From Nitrosopumilus sp. UBA526 (GTDB lineage: Archaea > Thermoproteota > Nitrososphaeria > Nitrososphaerales > Nitrosopumilaceae): DNA of 8,727 nt. This document shows positions 1 through 6,194 of this stretch, one piece after another; the stretch's first letter is position 1, and each line of letters begins with the position of its first letter. Position numbers and translations under genes: made by a program. The stretch covers positions 2,795-11,521 of the forward strand of contig DAXZ01000038.1 in NCBI GenBank assembly GCA_002506665.1. The letters run 5' to 3'. Below the pieces are notes generated by a model that did no database searches, was not told where the DNA came from, and saw nothing but the letters and a program-made list of their open reading frames with translations.

Positions 1-276
1 GAAGCAGTCATCCAAAACAACCCACTGCTTGAGATCTCAAAGGCCATACTCTTTCACGAGTTCGATGAGCTCAAGGTGGAGAGGCCTGAGAGGTTTGGCG
101 GAGATGTGTCATATGCCGACTATGACAAGCTAGAAGAAGACTATGCAAAAAAGAATCTGCATCCCGGGGATCTAAAGAAGATGGTGGGAGACTATCTAGT
201 AAACATAATCTCACCCATAAGAGACAAGCTGGTTTTAGACCAAGAACTGCAAGACGCAATCAGGAAAAACGTCTAG
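1..276 (+). CDS. tyrS: Tyrosyl-tRNA synthetase, C-terminal part (5'-truncated by window)
   Basis: The reading frame is open from base 1 and ends at a TAG (274-276), giving 91 visible residues of a longer gene; a GTG at 76 is internal, not the start. The product charges tRNA(Tyr) with tyrosine in the cytoplasm. The visible part matches the end of archaeal/eukaryotic-type TyrRS: an N-P-L-L-E-I-S-K segment, then K-V-E-R-P-E-R-F-G-G-D, a Y-x-K-L-E-E-D-Y stretch and L-H-P-G-D-L-K-K followed by a helix ending in S-P-I-R-D-K-L. As known for the family, this region follows the KMSKS loop and contributes to anticodon recognition; the HIGH and KMSKS motifs lie outside the window. It is convergent with the cobalamin gene, with only six bases between the two stops. 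Confident family assignment; nothing can be said about its promoter. Confidence 0.88.
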   Translation, partial: EAVIQNNPLLEISKAILFHEFDELKVERPERFGGDVSYADYDKLEEDYAKKNLHPGDLKKMVGDYLVNIISPIRDKLVLDQELQDAIRKNV

Positions 277-282
277 ACTCTA

Positions 283-1068
283 CTACAAGGTCGGTTCTTT
301 TAGATTATATTTTGATCTGTAGCCTCTCGGGTTGATCATTAGGTCCTTGTAGGTATATGTCGACGAGTTTCCAATTATTACGGTACTGATCATACCTAGC
401 TGATCTGCGTGATCCGGCAGGTGTTCTAGATCAGTCATGACAACTCTCTCAGACTCTCTGAACGCTCCCTTGATTATTGCAACCGGGGTGGAGGGACTTC
501 GATACTCTAAAAGAATCTCTCGTGTGTCTTGCAGCTGATGAATTCTCTTCTTGCTGGCGGGATTGTAAATAACTATTACAAAATCTCCTTCGGCAGCTGC
601 CCTAACTCTCTTTGTGATTATCTCCCACGGCACTAGCAGATCACTCATGCTGAGAACTGCAAAGTCAGTCATCAGGGGGGAACCAATAATTGATGCGCAC
701 GAGTTTAGTGCCGATACGCCTGGAACGATCTCGACTTTGAGATCATCGTTGGGACTCCAGCCAGACTCGGCAAGCGTCTCATAGATTAATCCGGCCATCC
801 CATAAATCCCGGGGTCACCACTTGAGACAAGTGAGACTATCTTTCCCGCCTTTGCAAGATCAATACACTGGCGGGCTCTCTCTACTTCTTGGGTCATTGC
901 ATAGCGATGAACGGTCTTTCCCTCAATAAGATCCTGAACTAGATTCACATACGTCTCATATCCTACAATCGTGTCGCTCTTGCCAATTACCTCTCTTGCC
1001 CGAAATGTCATGTGGTCATGATGGCCCGGTCCGACACCAACAATGTAGAGTTTGCCTGTCAATCTCAA
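283..1068 (-). CDS. cbiH: (Cobalt-)precorrin-3B C17-methyltransferase, CbiH/CobJ family
   Basis: SAM-dependent methyltransferase of corrin-ring (vitamin B12) biosynthesis, methylating C17 with ring contraction. The 261-residue protein is the usual length for a single-domain CbiH. Visible motifs: V-G-V-G-P-G at 10-15 (SAM/precorrin fold start), S-G-D-P-G-I-Y-G-M at 83-91, V-P-G-V-S-A-L-N at 115-122, Y-N-P-A-S-K-K-R at 168-175 and P-R-G-Y at 247-250; the Y-N-P and P-R-G-Y signatures favour CbiH/CobJ over other tetrapyrrole methylases. No ATG is available in frame before a TAA at 1093-1095. Codon 1 is TTG (1068) and codon 3 is also TTG (1062). A TATA-like element centred near 1093 predicts transcription from about 1066, which would favour the second TTG after a 3-4 nt leader. 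Thaumarchaeota are known cobalamin producers; no other cob/cbi gene is in the window. The choice between CbiH and CobJ (anaerobic or aerobic substrate) cannot be made from sequence alone. Confidence 0.9.
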   Translation of the reverse strand: MRLTGKLYIVGVGPGHHDHMTFRAREVIGKSDTIVGYETYVNLVQDLIEGKTVHRYAMTQEVERARQCIDLAKAGKIVSLVSSGDPGIYGMAGLIYETLAESGWSPNDDLKVEIVPGVSALNSCASIIGSPLMTDFAVLSMSDLLVPWEIITKRVRAAAEGDFVIVIYNPASKKRIHQLQDTREILLEYRSPSTPVAIIKGAFRESERVVMTDLEHLPDHADQLGMISTVIIGNSSTYTYKDLMINPRGYRSKYNLKEPTL

Positions 1069-1089
1069 AAAGGAGGTGTGTCCATCAAT

Positions 1090-1098
1090 AATTTATCC
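1090..1098 (-). promoter_or_regulatory. TATA-like box for cbiH
   Basis: On the minus strand this reads GGATAAATT, preceded by a purine-rich AAAGGG that could serve as BRE. Its centre is about 26 nt from the TTG at 1068, the archaeal TATA-to-start-site distance, so a nearly leaderless transcript is expected. It lies in a 36-bp gap between genes. Confidence 0.5.
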
Positions 1099-1104
1099 CT
1101 TTGT

Positions 1105-2562
1105 TCATTGGAATGGATCCACAAATGGACAGTTGACAATATGATCGCTGTTAGTAGGCCGTGCAATGCTTACTAATAACAGGTCGTCGGCACGAAACGA
1201 GTCAATATCGGCCTTTGTCTCAAGAACTTTTGCAGATTCGGCATCGTTCCATTTGACTAGATAGACTCTCCACATTGGGCTATAGTTTGTATCTTCTGAC
1301 GAGGATCCTGAAATTCTTGACTGGAATCCCAGATATCCAGATCCAATTATTCCATTCTTGAACTCAAAGAGATCACCTGCCCCGGAATGGACTATGAGTC
1401 CTGCAGAGCTAGGTGATGAGACGACCCCCATTGACTGGGCAGGTCCTGAGGGGGTGGCATCAGTTACGATACAGTATGTAGTTCTTCCATCAGGCCCCCA
1501 ACCTCTGTGGGCTACAAATGTCACAGTCATCTCCTCTTCGTTAATCTCTGTAATCTGTCCACCACTGTATGATGTCTCATCTGTTATCTCCGTGTCAGGA
1601 CGTACAGTCATCTGTCCACCTGGCCAAAGAATCTGAGGGGCGTTTAGGACTATGTCGGTATCCTCAAACTCGACTCTGCCGCCCTCCTCTGCTGCAATCA
1701 CATCTGTTGCTGACTCGAACTCGACATACCTCTGTCCTGTCTTCCAGGTAACCTCAACTACAGAACTCAATGCACTATACTCTGACTCTTGTGATGGAGT
1801 ACCTGAGAACACCTCGTCTTGGAACCCATAAATTCCGTCTCCCTTGATACCATTCTTAAAGACAAACAGTCTCTGAAGAATATCTTCTGGAATGTCTCTG
1901 ATTGGTGATGCAAACTCTACATTCCATTTCTGTCTCTCTGCAATGGTCTTGCCATAGTCTTCATCACTGCTGTCAGTTATGATGTATAGAACCATGTCTC
2001 CTTCATAGACTCCTCTATGCATTGGAATCGTAGCTGGAACGTTTGCCCTTGAGAGTAGCAGTGAGGGCTTTGCTTCTTCTATCTCTATCTTTTGCATTAT
2101 TACCTCTGTAGGCTGTCCCCTAATCCATCCATCAACACTTAGAGTTACAGTAAACTCGTTTGAGCTAGGAGAATGCAACGCAAGGGCAGCTCCCGTAAAT
2201 TCAGACGAGCCTGAATCCATCAAATCAGTCAGTGACAAACCATAGATTGTTCTTCCATCCACAGTCCACGTAGGCTGACCTCGTGATTCCTGCGGGGTGA
2301 TCTCATGCAAGACCATTACCTGTACCGGCTCGCTAGAGGTAAACGTCATGGAGCCGTCATATATCGTCCCCTCATTTGGGGACAAGACTAGCGCCAACTG
2401 ATCACTGTGTTCTTGGCCAGGATCCTGGGAAGACGTTACGGTCTGTGTAAAATGAATCTTTTTTCTAGAGCCGGCATCGACGAACTGTTCAGATGTCAGA
2501 GACATCAAAGTCATGCCAACTACAAAGACTCCAATAACTAGTAGAGCTAGATGTTTTCTCAA
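1105..2562 (-). CDS. Exported or membrane-anchored protein with internally duplicated domain, unknown function
   Basis: A 485-residue protein of unknown function. Residues 4-22 form one hydrophobic segment after an M-R-K-H start, which reads as a signal peptide or N-terminal anchor; the rest is acidic, rich in Ser/Thr and beta-strand-like, so it is probably outside the membrane. Two copies of a domain of about 120 residues are visible. Copy 1 (about 181-309) has H-R-G, Y-I-I-T-D and L-F-V-F-K-N-G-I-K-G with Y-G-F-Q. Copy 2 (about 351-470) has H-R-G, Y-C-I-V-T-D and L-F-E-F-K-N-G-I-I-G with L-G-F-Q. A separate N-terminal beta-rich region covers about 35-165. Only two cysteines are seen (364 and 478), both in or after copy 2. 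There is no C-terminal membrane segment. The start is TTG (2562); an in-frame TGA lies at 2572-2574 and no ATG lies between. It may belong to the beta-sandwich families (such as DUF7482-like proteins) common in ammonia-oxidising archaea, but I am not sure of that. Confidence 0.82.
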   Translation of the reverse strand: MRKHLALLVIGVFVVGMTLMSLTSEQFVDAGSRKKIHFTQTVTSSQDPGQEHSDQLALVLSPNEGTIYDGSMTFTSSEPVQVMVLHEITPQESRGQPTWTVDGRTIYGLSLTDLMDSGSSEFTGAALALHSPSSNEFTVTLSVDGWIRGQPTEVIMQKIEIEEAKPSLLLSRANVPATIPMHRGVYEGDMVLYIITDSSDEDYGKTIAERQKWNVEFASPIRDIPEDILQRLFVFKNGIKGDGIYGFQDEVFSGTPSQESEYSALSSVVEVTWKTGQRYVEFESATDVIAAEEGGRVEFEDTDIVLNAPQILWPGGQMTVRPDTEITDETSYSGGQITEINEEEMTVTFVAHRGWGPDGRTTYCIVTDATPSGPAQSMGVVSSPSSAGLIVHSGAGDLFEFKNGIIGSGYLGFQSRISGSSSEDTNYSPMWRVYLVKWNDAESAKVLETKADIDSFRADDLLLVSIARPTNSDHIVNCPFVDPFQ

Positions 2563-2585
2563 CAGATACTCTCAGGACTGTTTCC

Positions 2586-2592
2586 CTTAAAT
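2586..2592 (-). promoter_or_regulatory. TATA-like box for the exported protein gene
   Basis: The minus strand reads ATTTAAG, followed by GG. The centre is 27 nt from the TTG at 2562, predicting initiation at G2563 or nearby and a leader of about one base. This spacing is the main support for the TTG start. It lies in the 38-bp gap after the aspartate kinase stop. Confidence 0.5.
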
Positions 2593-2600
2593 GATTTGTC

Positions 2601-3995
2601 TTAGTTTATCTCATCTAGTGCAAACTCGTCATGCAAGGCACGTACGGCTGAATTCATGTCAGAATTCTTTACAATAAACGCAAGATTAAGCTCAGACGAG
2701 CCTTGGGTTATCATCGATACGTTCACCTTTTTCTTCTCAACTGCACCAAAGACCCTTGAGGCAACCCCGACTGTTCCCCTCATTCCCGAACCAATCAACG
2801 CGATTATGGCAACATTGGTTGTGACCTCTATCTTTTTGATAATCTTTCCTAACAACTCCATCTCCAATGAGCCTACTGCCTTGTCAAGATCTACATTCTT
2901 TACCACAATTGTAATACTTGACTCAGACGGGTTCTGAGAGATCATCATTACGTTGATTCCGGCCTTTGCTAGCGTGGCAAATATCTTCGCAGCAGTCCCC
3001 GGCGTTCCAACCATGCTTCCGCCCCTCACGTCTACTAGTCCGTTATCTCGAACACTGCTTACACACTTTACAGTATCTCTGACTGATGAGGCAGATACCA
3101 GGGTTCCCTCGTTTTTGGTATTAACAGAACTCCTGATCTTTATGGGAATTCTCTTTGTCAGCAGAGGCTCAAATGTCCGTGGATGAATTTGCTTTACTCC
3201 AAACAGAGCCATCTCTATGGCCTCCAAATATGAGACCTCATTTAGCAGCTTTGCGTTCTTTACAATCTTTGGGTCTGCAGTCATCAGGCCGTCTACATCA
3301 CTCATCAACCAGATCTCATCTGCCTTGATACAAGAACCGATGATTGTCGCAGAATAATCCGATCCACCCCTACCAAATGTGGTTACATGTCCGTGTTGGT
3401 CTGCACCTGCAAACCCCCCGACTACTGGAACAGTCTTCTTTAAGAACAGGGCATCCACAGTCTTGGAGACTCGCAGTCTAGTTGTATCCATCAGTGGTTT
3501 TGATTCGCCAAAGTTAGAGTCAGTAACAATTCCCACCTCCTTTCCAGTCAACGGAGATGATCTCCTACCTGAATCACTGATTGCAGCAGAGACTAGCTTG
3601 ACTGACAGTCTCTCTCCAAACGATACTAGATAGTCCATTGTCCGTGACGTGACCTCACCTAGCAGTACCATCCCGTCAATTATGGCAAGAAGCTCAGCAA
3701 AGTCCTCATCAAGTCTTGCCAAGAGTTTCTTGTGTACATCAGGTTTTTTGATTGTCTGTCTTGCAATCTGTTTATGCCGCTTGATAATTTTCATGGCAAG
3801 CTGTTCTGCCTTTTTCTTGTCTTCTCTTCTTATGTATTCCGATATCTCTAGGAGCTCGTCTGTGGTTTTGTTTGTTGCAGAACAGACAACAACGATCTGA
3901 TTCTTCTTTGATAACTCACCAAGATGGCGTGCTACTTTCTGAATGTCTCTTCCGGCAGAGATGGTTGCTCCGCCGTATTTTATTACGAGTCTCAA
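2601..3995 (-). CDS. lysC: Aspartate kinase with two C-terminal ACT domains
   Basis: Phosphorylates aspartate with ATP, the entry step to lysine, threonine and methionine. The 464-residue protein has the full kinase-plus-regulatory layout. The amino acid kinase domain covers about 1-290, with K-Y-G-G-A-T-I-S at 6-13 (usual form K-F-G-G-T-S), S-F-G-E-R-L-S at 125-131, T-F-G-R-G-G-S-D-Y-S-A-T at 206-217 (substrate/nucleotide site) and a M-S-D-V-D-G segment at 231-236. Two ACT domains follow at about 318-385 and 395-462, with I-S-Q-N-P-S-E-S-S at 352-360 and I-T-Q-G-S-S-E-L-N at 429-437; in the family these bind feedback amino acids such as lysine or threonine. No homoserine dehydrogenase domain is fused. 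The start is TTG (3995), supported by a TATA-like box about 28 nt upstream. It sits 35 bp after PCNA, with no obvious functional link. The effector amino acid cannot be told from sequence. Confidence 0.93.
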   Translation of the reverse strand: MRLVIKYGGATISAGRDIQKVARHLGELSKKNQIVVVCSATNKTTDELLEISEYIRREDKKKAEQLAMKIIKRHKQIARQTIKKPDVHKKLLARLDEDFAELLAIIDGMVLLGEVTSRTMDYLVSFGERLSVKLVSAAISDSGRRSSPLTGKEVGIVTDSNFGESKPLMDTTRLRVSKTVDALFLKKTVPVVGGFAGADQHGHVTTFGRGGSDYSATIIGSCIKADEIWLMSDVDGLMTADPKIVKNAKLLNEVSYLEAIEMALFGVKQIHPRTFEPLLTKRIPIKIRSSVNTKNEGTLVSASSVRDTVKCVSSVRDNGLVDVRGGSMVGTPGTAAKIFATLAKAGINVMMISQNPSESSITIVVKNVDLDKAVGSLEMELLGKIIKKIEVTTNVAIIALIGSGMRGTVGVASRVFGAVEKKKVNVSMITQGSSELNLAFIVKNSDMNSAVRALHDEFALDEIN

Positions 3996-4019
3996 TTTAT
4001 GATACCTGAGCTAGTTAAT

Positions 4020-4027
4020 CTTTAAAT
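4020..4027 (-). promoter_or_regulatory. TATA-like box for aspartate kinase
   Basis: The minus strand reads ATTTAAAG. Its centre is about 28 nt from the TTG at 3995, predicting initiation at A3996-A3997 and a leader of one or two bases. It lies just downstream of the PCNA stop in a 35-bp gap. Confidence 0.55.
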
Positions 4028-4030
4028 GCT

Positions 4031-4780
4031 TTAACTTTCCACACGTGGAGCCAAGTAAAAGTGAATTCTGCCAATATTTGCCACCTTGAACTCGATTCTA
4101 AGAGGCTTTGAATCTGAAAACTCACAGGTAATCGAGCCTGCATTGGAACCTACTGCCTTTACTACTGGATTTAGATACTCGAGGCTGTAGGTGCCGACAC
4201 TGTCTCCCTTTGAAGAGATCTCCTCAATATCCTTGTCCTCCCTGTCTATGTCGATTACAACCTCGCCAGAGTCTCCCTTGCCTGAAAAATCTCCTTTCGA
4301 GTCTGCTGATGTGTGTATAGTAAGATACTCTGATACGACTTGGACATCTCCGAGAATTCTGTCAAACTTTGACGAAGTCAAAACAATCTTCGAGTCATAG
4401 TCAATCTTTGGAAGTGGTGTATCAGTTGCAGAACTCTCAATGAGGCGCATCTTGTATTTCTTGTTCTTTCCTATTGTCACAAGCAACATGTTCTGTTCAG
4501 ATATGCTGATCTCTATGCTGTCCTTCTTGTCTGCCCTCTTGATGAGTTTTGAAAACTCGTCGATTCGTACCCCAAACTTTATGTCACTGTCACACTCGTA
4601 TCTCTCAAACGCAGAGTTTGGCCATGAGATGTCAATGAGGGCAACATGTGATGGATCCATTCCTCTAAAAGTAATCCCTTCTGCAGTTGCTACAAACGTA
4701 GCCTCCTCGACAAGTGTAGATATTGCCGAGATGATGGCCTTTAGGTCATCTGAACCGCTAGTCTTTGCTCCAAAAGTCAA
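4031..4780 (-). CDS. pcn: DNA polymerase sliding clamp (PCNA)
   Basis: A ring-forming processivity clamp that tethers DNA polymerase, ligase, FEN1 and other PIP-box proteins to DNA. At 249 residues it has the standard two-domain PCNA length. Diagnostic segments: an N-terminal helix region with L-K-A-I-I-S-A-I-S at 13-21, F-R-G-M-D-P-S-H-V-A-L-I-D at 38-50 (the most conserved PCNA motif), an interdomain connector around 114-130, L-E-Y-L-N-P-V-V-K-A at 200-209 and the C-terminal Y-L-A-P-R-V-E at 242-248. Crenarchaea have several PCNA paralogues, whereas one clamp gene is typical here; only one is in the window. The likely start is TTG at 4780, since the only in-frame upstream options before the TAG are ATT-type codons. 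A TATA-like box about 29 nt upstream suggests a three-base leader. Upstream lies a 178-aa unknown gene on the same strand. Confidence 0.95.
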   Translation of the reverse strand: MTFGAKTSGSDDLKAIISAISTLVEEATFVATAEGITFRGMDPSHVALIDISWPNSAFERYECDSDIKFGVRIDEFSKLIKRADKKDSIEISISEQNMLLVTIGKNKKYKMRLIESSATDTPLPKIDYDSKIVLTSSKFDRILGDVQVVSEYLTIHTSADSKGDFSGKGDSGEVVIDIDREDKDIEEISSKGDSVGTYSLEYLNPVVKAVGSNAGSITCEFSDSKPLRIEFKVANIGRIHFYLAPRVES

Positions 4781-4804
4781 ATCAATTTCCTGTGTCTATA
4801 CGCT

Positions 4805-4813
4805 CCTTATATC
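4805..4813 (-). promoter_or_regulatory. TATA-like box for PCNA
   Basis: The minus strand reads GGATATAAG, directly after the stop of the upstream gene. The ATATAA core is centred about 29 nt from the TTG at 4780, predicting initiation at about G4783. Confidence 0.55.
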
Positions 4814-4814
4814 C

Positions 4815-5351
4815 CTAATTAATTATGATCTCAATTTCCTCAGAACCATTCTTGATGCTACCTGTCTCTGTGAAATCATGTTTCTGCCAAGACGCAAAAG
4901 ATTCGGCCCCGATCTTGTGTCTACCTCTTCCCAAGTCTGATGCAGCAAACACAAACTTTTCATCAAAATCAAACAACTCTTGCCGTGTCGCTTCTTCTGT
5001 TAATCTGATAAATGGCTCAAAGTTCTTGGATACTAGGATCCAAATTCGCCTGTCCTTCATCGGATTGACAAGCTTTGGATTCCTTGTCCAAAATATTGCC
5101 GCCTTTCTGTACGTGTCTATGGTGCGTCCAAGAGCTTTCTTACGAAACCCACCAGACGTCAGTTTTATGCCATATTTCATCTTAAATGAGACATCATTGT
5201 TGTTGTATGCCTTTGTCCAGTTGGCCTCGTTAAAGCTATCTCTGATGTGTCCCTCAACTGAAAACTGGACATTTATCTCCACATTCTCATCAACAGAGTA
5301 CTCATCCTTGGACTTTGCCAGCTTAATCTCTGAGATCTTACTCTCTCCCAT
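4815..5351 (-). CDS. Conserved-looking protein of unknown function between PCNA and rpo11
   Basis: A 178-residue protein I do not recognise. It has no signal peptide, membrane segment or cysteine, so it is probably cytoplasmic. The N-terminus (about 5-35) alternates hydrophobic and polar residues around Y-S-V-D-E-N-V-E-I-N-V, as in an edge-strand pair of a C2- or Ig-like beta sandwich. The centre is basic and aromatic (F-W-T-R-N-P at 87-92, R-R-I-W-I-L at 101-106). The C-terminus has G-R-G-R-H-K-I-G-A at 141-149 and ends in an acidic strand of E and I residues. The start is ATG (5351); an in-frame TGA lies at 5361-5363. It is transcribed away from rpo11 and toward PCNA (34-bp gap). I looked for a PIP box; the nearest candidate, Q-E-L-F-D-F at 124-129, lacks the two aromatic residues required. 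Context suggests, but does not show, a link to replication or transcription. Confidence 0.75.
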   Translation of the reverse strand: MGESKISEIKLAKSKDEYSVDENVEINVQFSVEGHIRDSFNEANWTKAYNNNDVSFKMKYGIKLTSGGFRKKALGRTIDTYRKAAIFWTRNPKLVNPMKDRRIWILVSKNFEPFIRLTEEATRQELFDFDEKFVFAASDLGRGRHKIGAESFASWQKHDFTETGSIKNGSEEIEIIIN

Positions 5352-5367
5352 TTCTACCGCTCATAAT

Positions 5368-5386
5368 GATTTATATCCGCAATAAG
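5368..5386. promoter_or_regulatory. Divergent AT-rich promoter region between the 178-aa gene and rpo11
   Basis: On the plus strand, ATTTATATCC is centred near 5373, 30 nt before the rpo11 ATG at 5403, so the expected leader is about three bases. On the minus strand, CTTATTG (centred near 5383) lies about 32 nt from the ATG at 5351, whereas the stronger ATATAAAT there lies only about 22 nt away, which would start inside the gene. The two directions therefore probably use overlapping but different elements. Confidence 0.4.
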
Positions 5387-5402
5387 TGCTTTTTCTGAAT
5401 AT

Positions 5403-5681
5403 ATGAATGCACAAGTGATCAGCTCCAAACCCAAGGAGATCAACCTCTCAATCACAGAGACTGACATTGGAATCTTGTACATAATTCAACACGAACTGCT
5501 AAAGGCATCAAATATCGGTTTTGTAGGAGTTATTGTAAAACATCCCCTTACCAATGAATGTTGGATGAGAGTTAGCTCTAGTTCAAAACCACTCGTAGAG
5601 GTCAAAAAAGCAACAGAGTCAGCAATAAAGATGGCCGACGAATTCAAACAACTCTTCAACTCCAAGATCAAGGTAAGTTAG
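5403..5681 (+). CDS. rpo11: DNA-directed RNA polymerase subunit Rpo11 (RpoL)
   Basis: A small assembly subunit of archaeal RNA polymerase that pairs with Rpo3, the counterpart of one alpha subunit in bacteria and of Rpb11 in eukaryotes. The 92-residue length is normal. The Rpb11-like core is visible: I-N-L-S-I-T-E-T-D-I-G at 13-23, a helix I-L-Y-I-I-Q-H-E-L-L at 24-33, G-F-V-G-V-I-V-K-H-P-L at 39-49 (the conserved V-x-x-H-P-L strand) and a long C-terminal helix from about 63. It starts at an ATG about 30 nt after a TATA-like element. The tfs gene begins one base after its TAG, so the two are cotranscribed and cooperate in transcription. The family is divergent in sequence, but the H-P-L motif, length and linkage to tfs make the assignment solid. 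Confidence 0.87.
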   Translation: MNAQVISSKPKEINLSITETDIGILYIIQHELLKASNIGFVGVIVKHPLTNECWMRVSSSSKPLVEVKKATESAIKMADEFKQLFNSKIKVS

Positions 5682-5682
5682 A

Positions 5683-5994
5683 TTGAAATTTTGCCCCAAA
5701 TGTGAGGTCAAACTAAAAAACAGTGACTCTGGCCTGCAGTGTTCCAAGTGTGGTTATACTGAAGAAGATATCAAAAAGACAAAAAAACCGACAAAGGCAG
5801 AGCCAGACTTTTCACTTCTTGCTTTTGAAGGCACCGAGGGGGAGGAATCTCTACCTACAATCAATATAGCATGTGAAAAGTGTGGAAATGATCAGGCAGT
5901 CGGCTGGATGTTCCAAACTAGAAGTGCAGATGAGCCCACAACCCGGTTTTATCGCTGTCTGAAATGCAAATACACTTGGCGGGACTACACATAA
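5683..5994 (+). CDS. tfs: Transcription factor S (TFIIS-like RNA cleavage factor)
   Basis: Stimulates RNA polymerase to cleave the 3' end of backtracked RNA, rescuing stalled complexes. The 103-residue protein shows both zinc ribbons of archaeal TFS: Cys 4, 7, 20 and 23 at the N-terminus (polymerase docking) and Cys 64, 67, 92 and 95 at the C-terminus. The catalytic loop R-S-A-D-E-P at 80-85 keeps the essential Asp-Glu pair (83-84), followed by T-R-F-Y-R-C and T-W-R-D-Y, so it should be an active cleavage factor rather than an inhibitory paralogue. The start is TTG (5683), one base after the rpo11 stop. A weak AAGGT sequence at 5670-5674 could act as a ribosome binding site, or translation may be coupled. 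The neighbour rpo11 is a subunit of its target enzyme. Confidence 0.94.
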   Translation: MKFCPKCEVKLKNSDSGLQCSKCGYTEEDIKKTKKPTKAEPDFSLLAFEGTEGEESLPTINIACEKCGNDQAVGWMFQTRSADEPTTRFYRCLKCKYTWRDYT

Positions 5995-6003
5995 GGTTTA
6001 ACT
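5995..6003 (+). promoter_or_regulatory. Possible TATA-like box for the first miniprotein gene
   Basis: GGTTTAACT begins directly after the tfs stop. Its TTTAA core is centred about 29 nt before the ATG at 6028, the spacing of a leaderless archaeal promoter. It is weaker than the boxes on the minus strand, and read-through from tfs is also likely. Confidence 0.35.
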
Positions 6004-6027
6004 GGAACTCTGCTAGATGATACACTA

Positions 6028-6180
6028 ATGGCAAAATATGATGGTCTGTTAGGACAGCCGATCCTTGAGGTTGAAGAACCTGATAAGGAGGGTGGAATCA
6101 CCTTCATCTTTAAGGATAACAGGTTTATGTTCATAAAAGCAGTTGATGGCAAGATTGAGACCGTATCAATTCCAGAATAG
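6028..6180 (+). CDS. Miniprotein A (50 aa), first of a tandem related pair
   Basis: A small gene from ATG (6028) to TAG (6178-6180), encoding 50 residues. It begins M-A-K-Y-D-G-L-L-G-Q and carries a core of alternating acidic and beta-strand-like residues: V-E-E-P-D-K-E-G-G-I-T-F at 15-26, then F-M-F-I-K-A-V-D-G-K-I at 33-43. The same core recurs in the next gene (V-E-D-P-D-S-E-G-G-L-T-L and K-I-K-V-V-D-G-E-L); about 14 of 34 aligned residues are identical by eye, and that similarity is the best evidence both are real. There are no cysteines and no membrane segment. I do not recognise the family. It follows tfs by 33 bp on the same strand, so it may be expressed with rpo11 and tfs, from their transcript or from its own TATA-like box. 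The function is unknown. Confidence 0.72.
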   Translation: MAKYDGLLGQPILEVEEPDKEGGITFIFKDNRFMFIKAVDGKIETVSIPE

Positions 6181-6194
6181 GTTGGTAGAGGAAT

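Noticed and set aside
71..259. A minus-strand open frame opposite the end of tyrS
   Set aside because: It is antisense to clear TyrRS coding sequence and its translation is a low-complexity Leu/Ser-rich shadow.
1358..1751. Plus-strand open frames opposite the exported protein gene
   Set aside because: They are antisense frames in a Ser/Thr-rich coding region with no domain signature and no TATA-like element at a suitable distance.
4440..4940. A 166-codon plus-strand open frame opposite the PCNA N-terminus
   Set aside because: It is antisense to PCNA, whose identity is certain, and shows no recognisable domain; it crosses the PCNA promoter and the end of the next gene.
4962..4985. A possible PIP box (Q-E-L-F-D-F) in the 178-aa protein
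   Set aside because: The aromatic pair expected at positions 7 and 8 of the motif is Asp-Glu, so it does not meet the PIP consensus.
4825..5385. A 186-codon plus-strand open frame opposite the 178-aa gene
   Set aside because: It lies fully antisense to a better-supported gene with a plausible protein composition, its translation is Ser/Leu/Phe-rich as expected from reading the complementary strand, and it extends over the divergent promoter.
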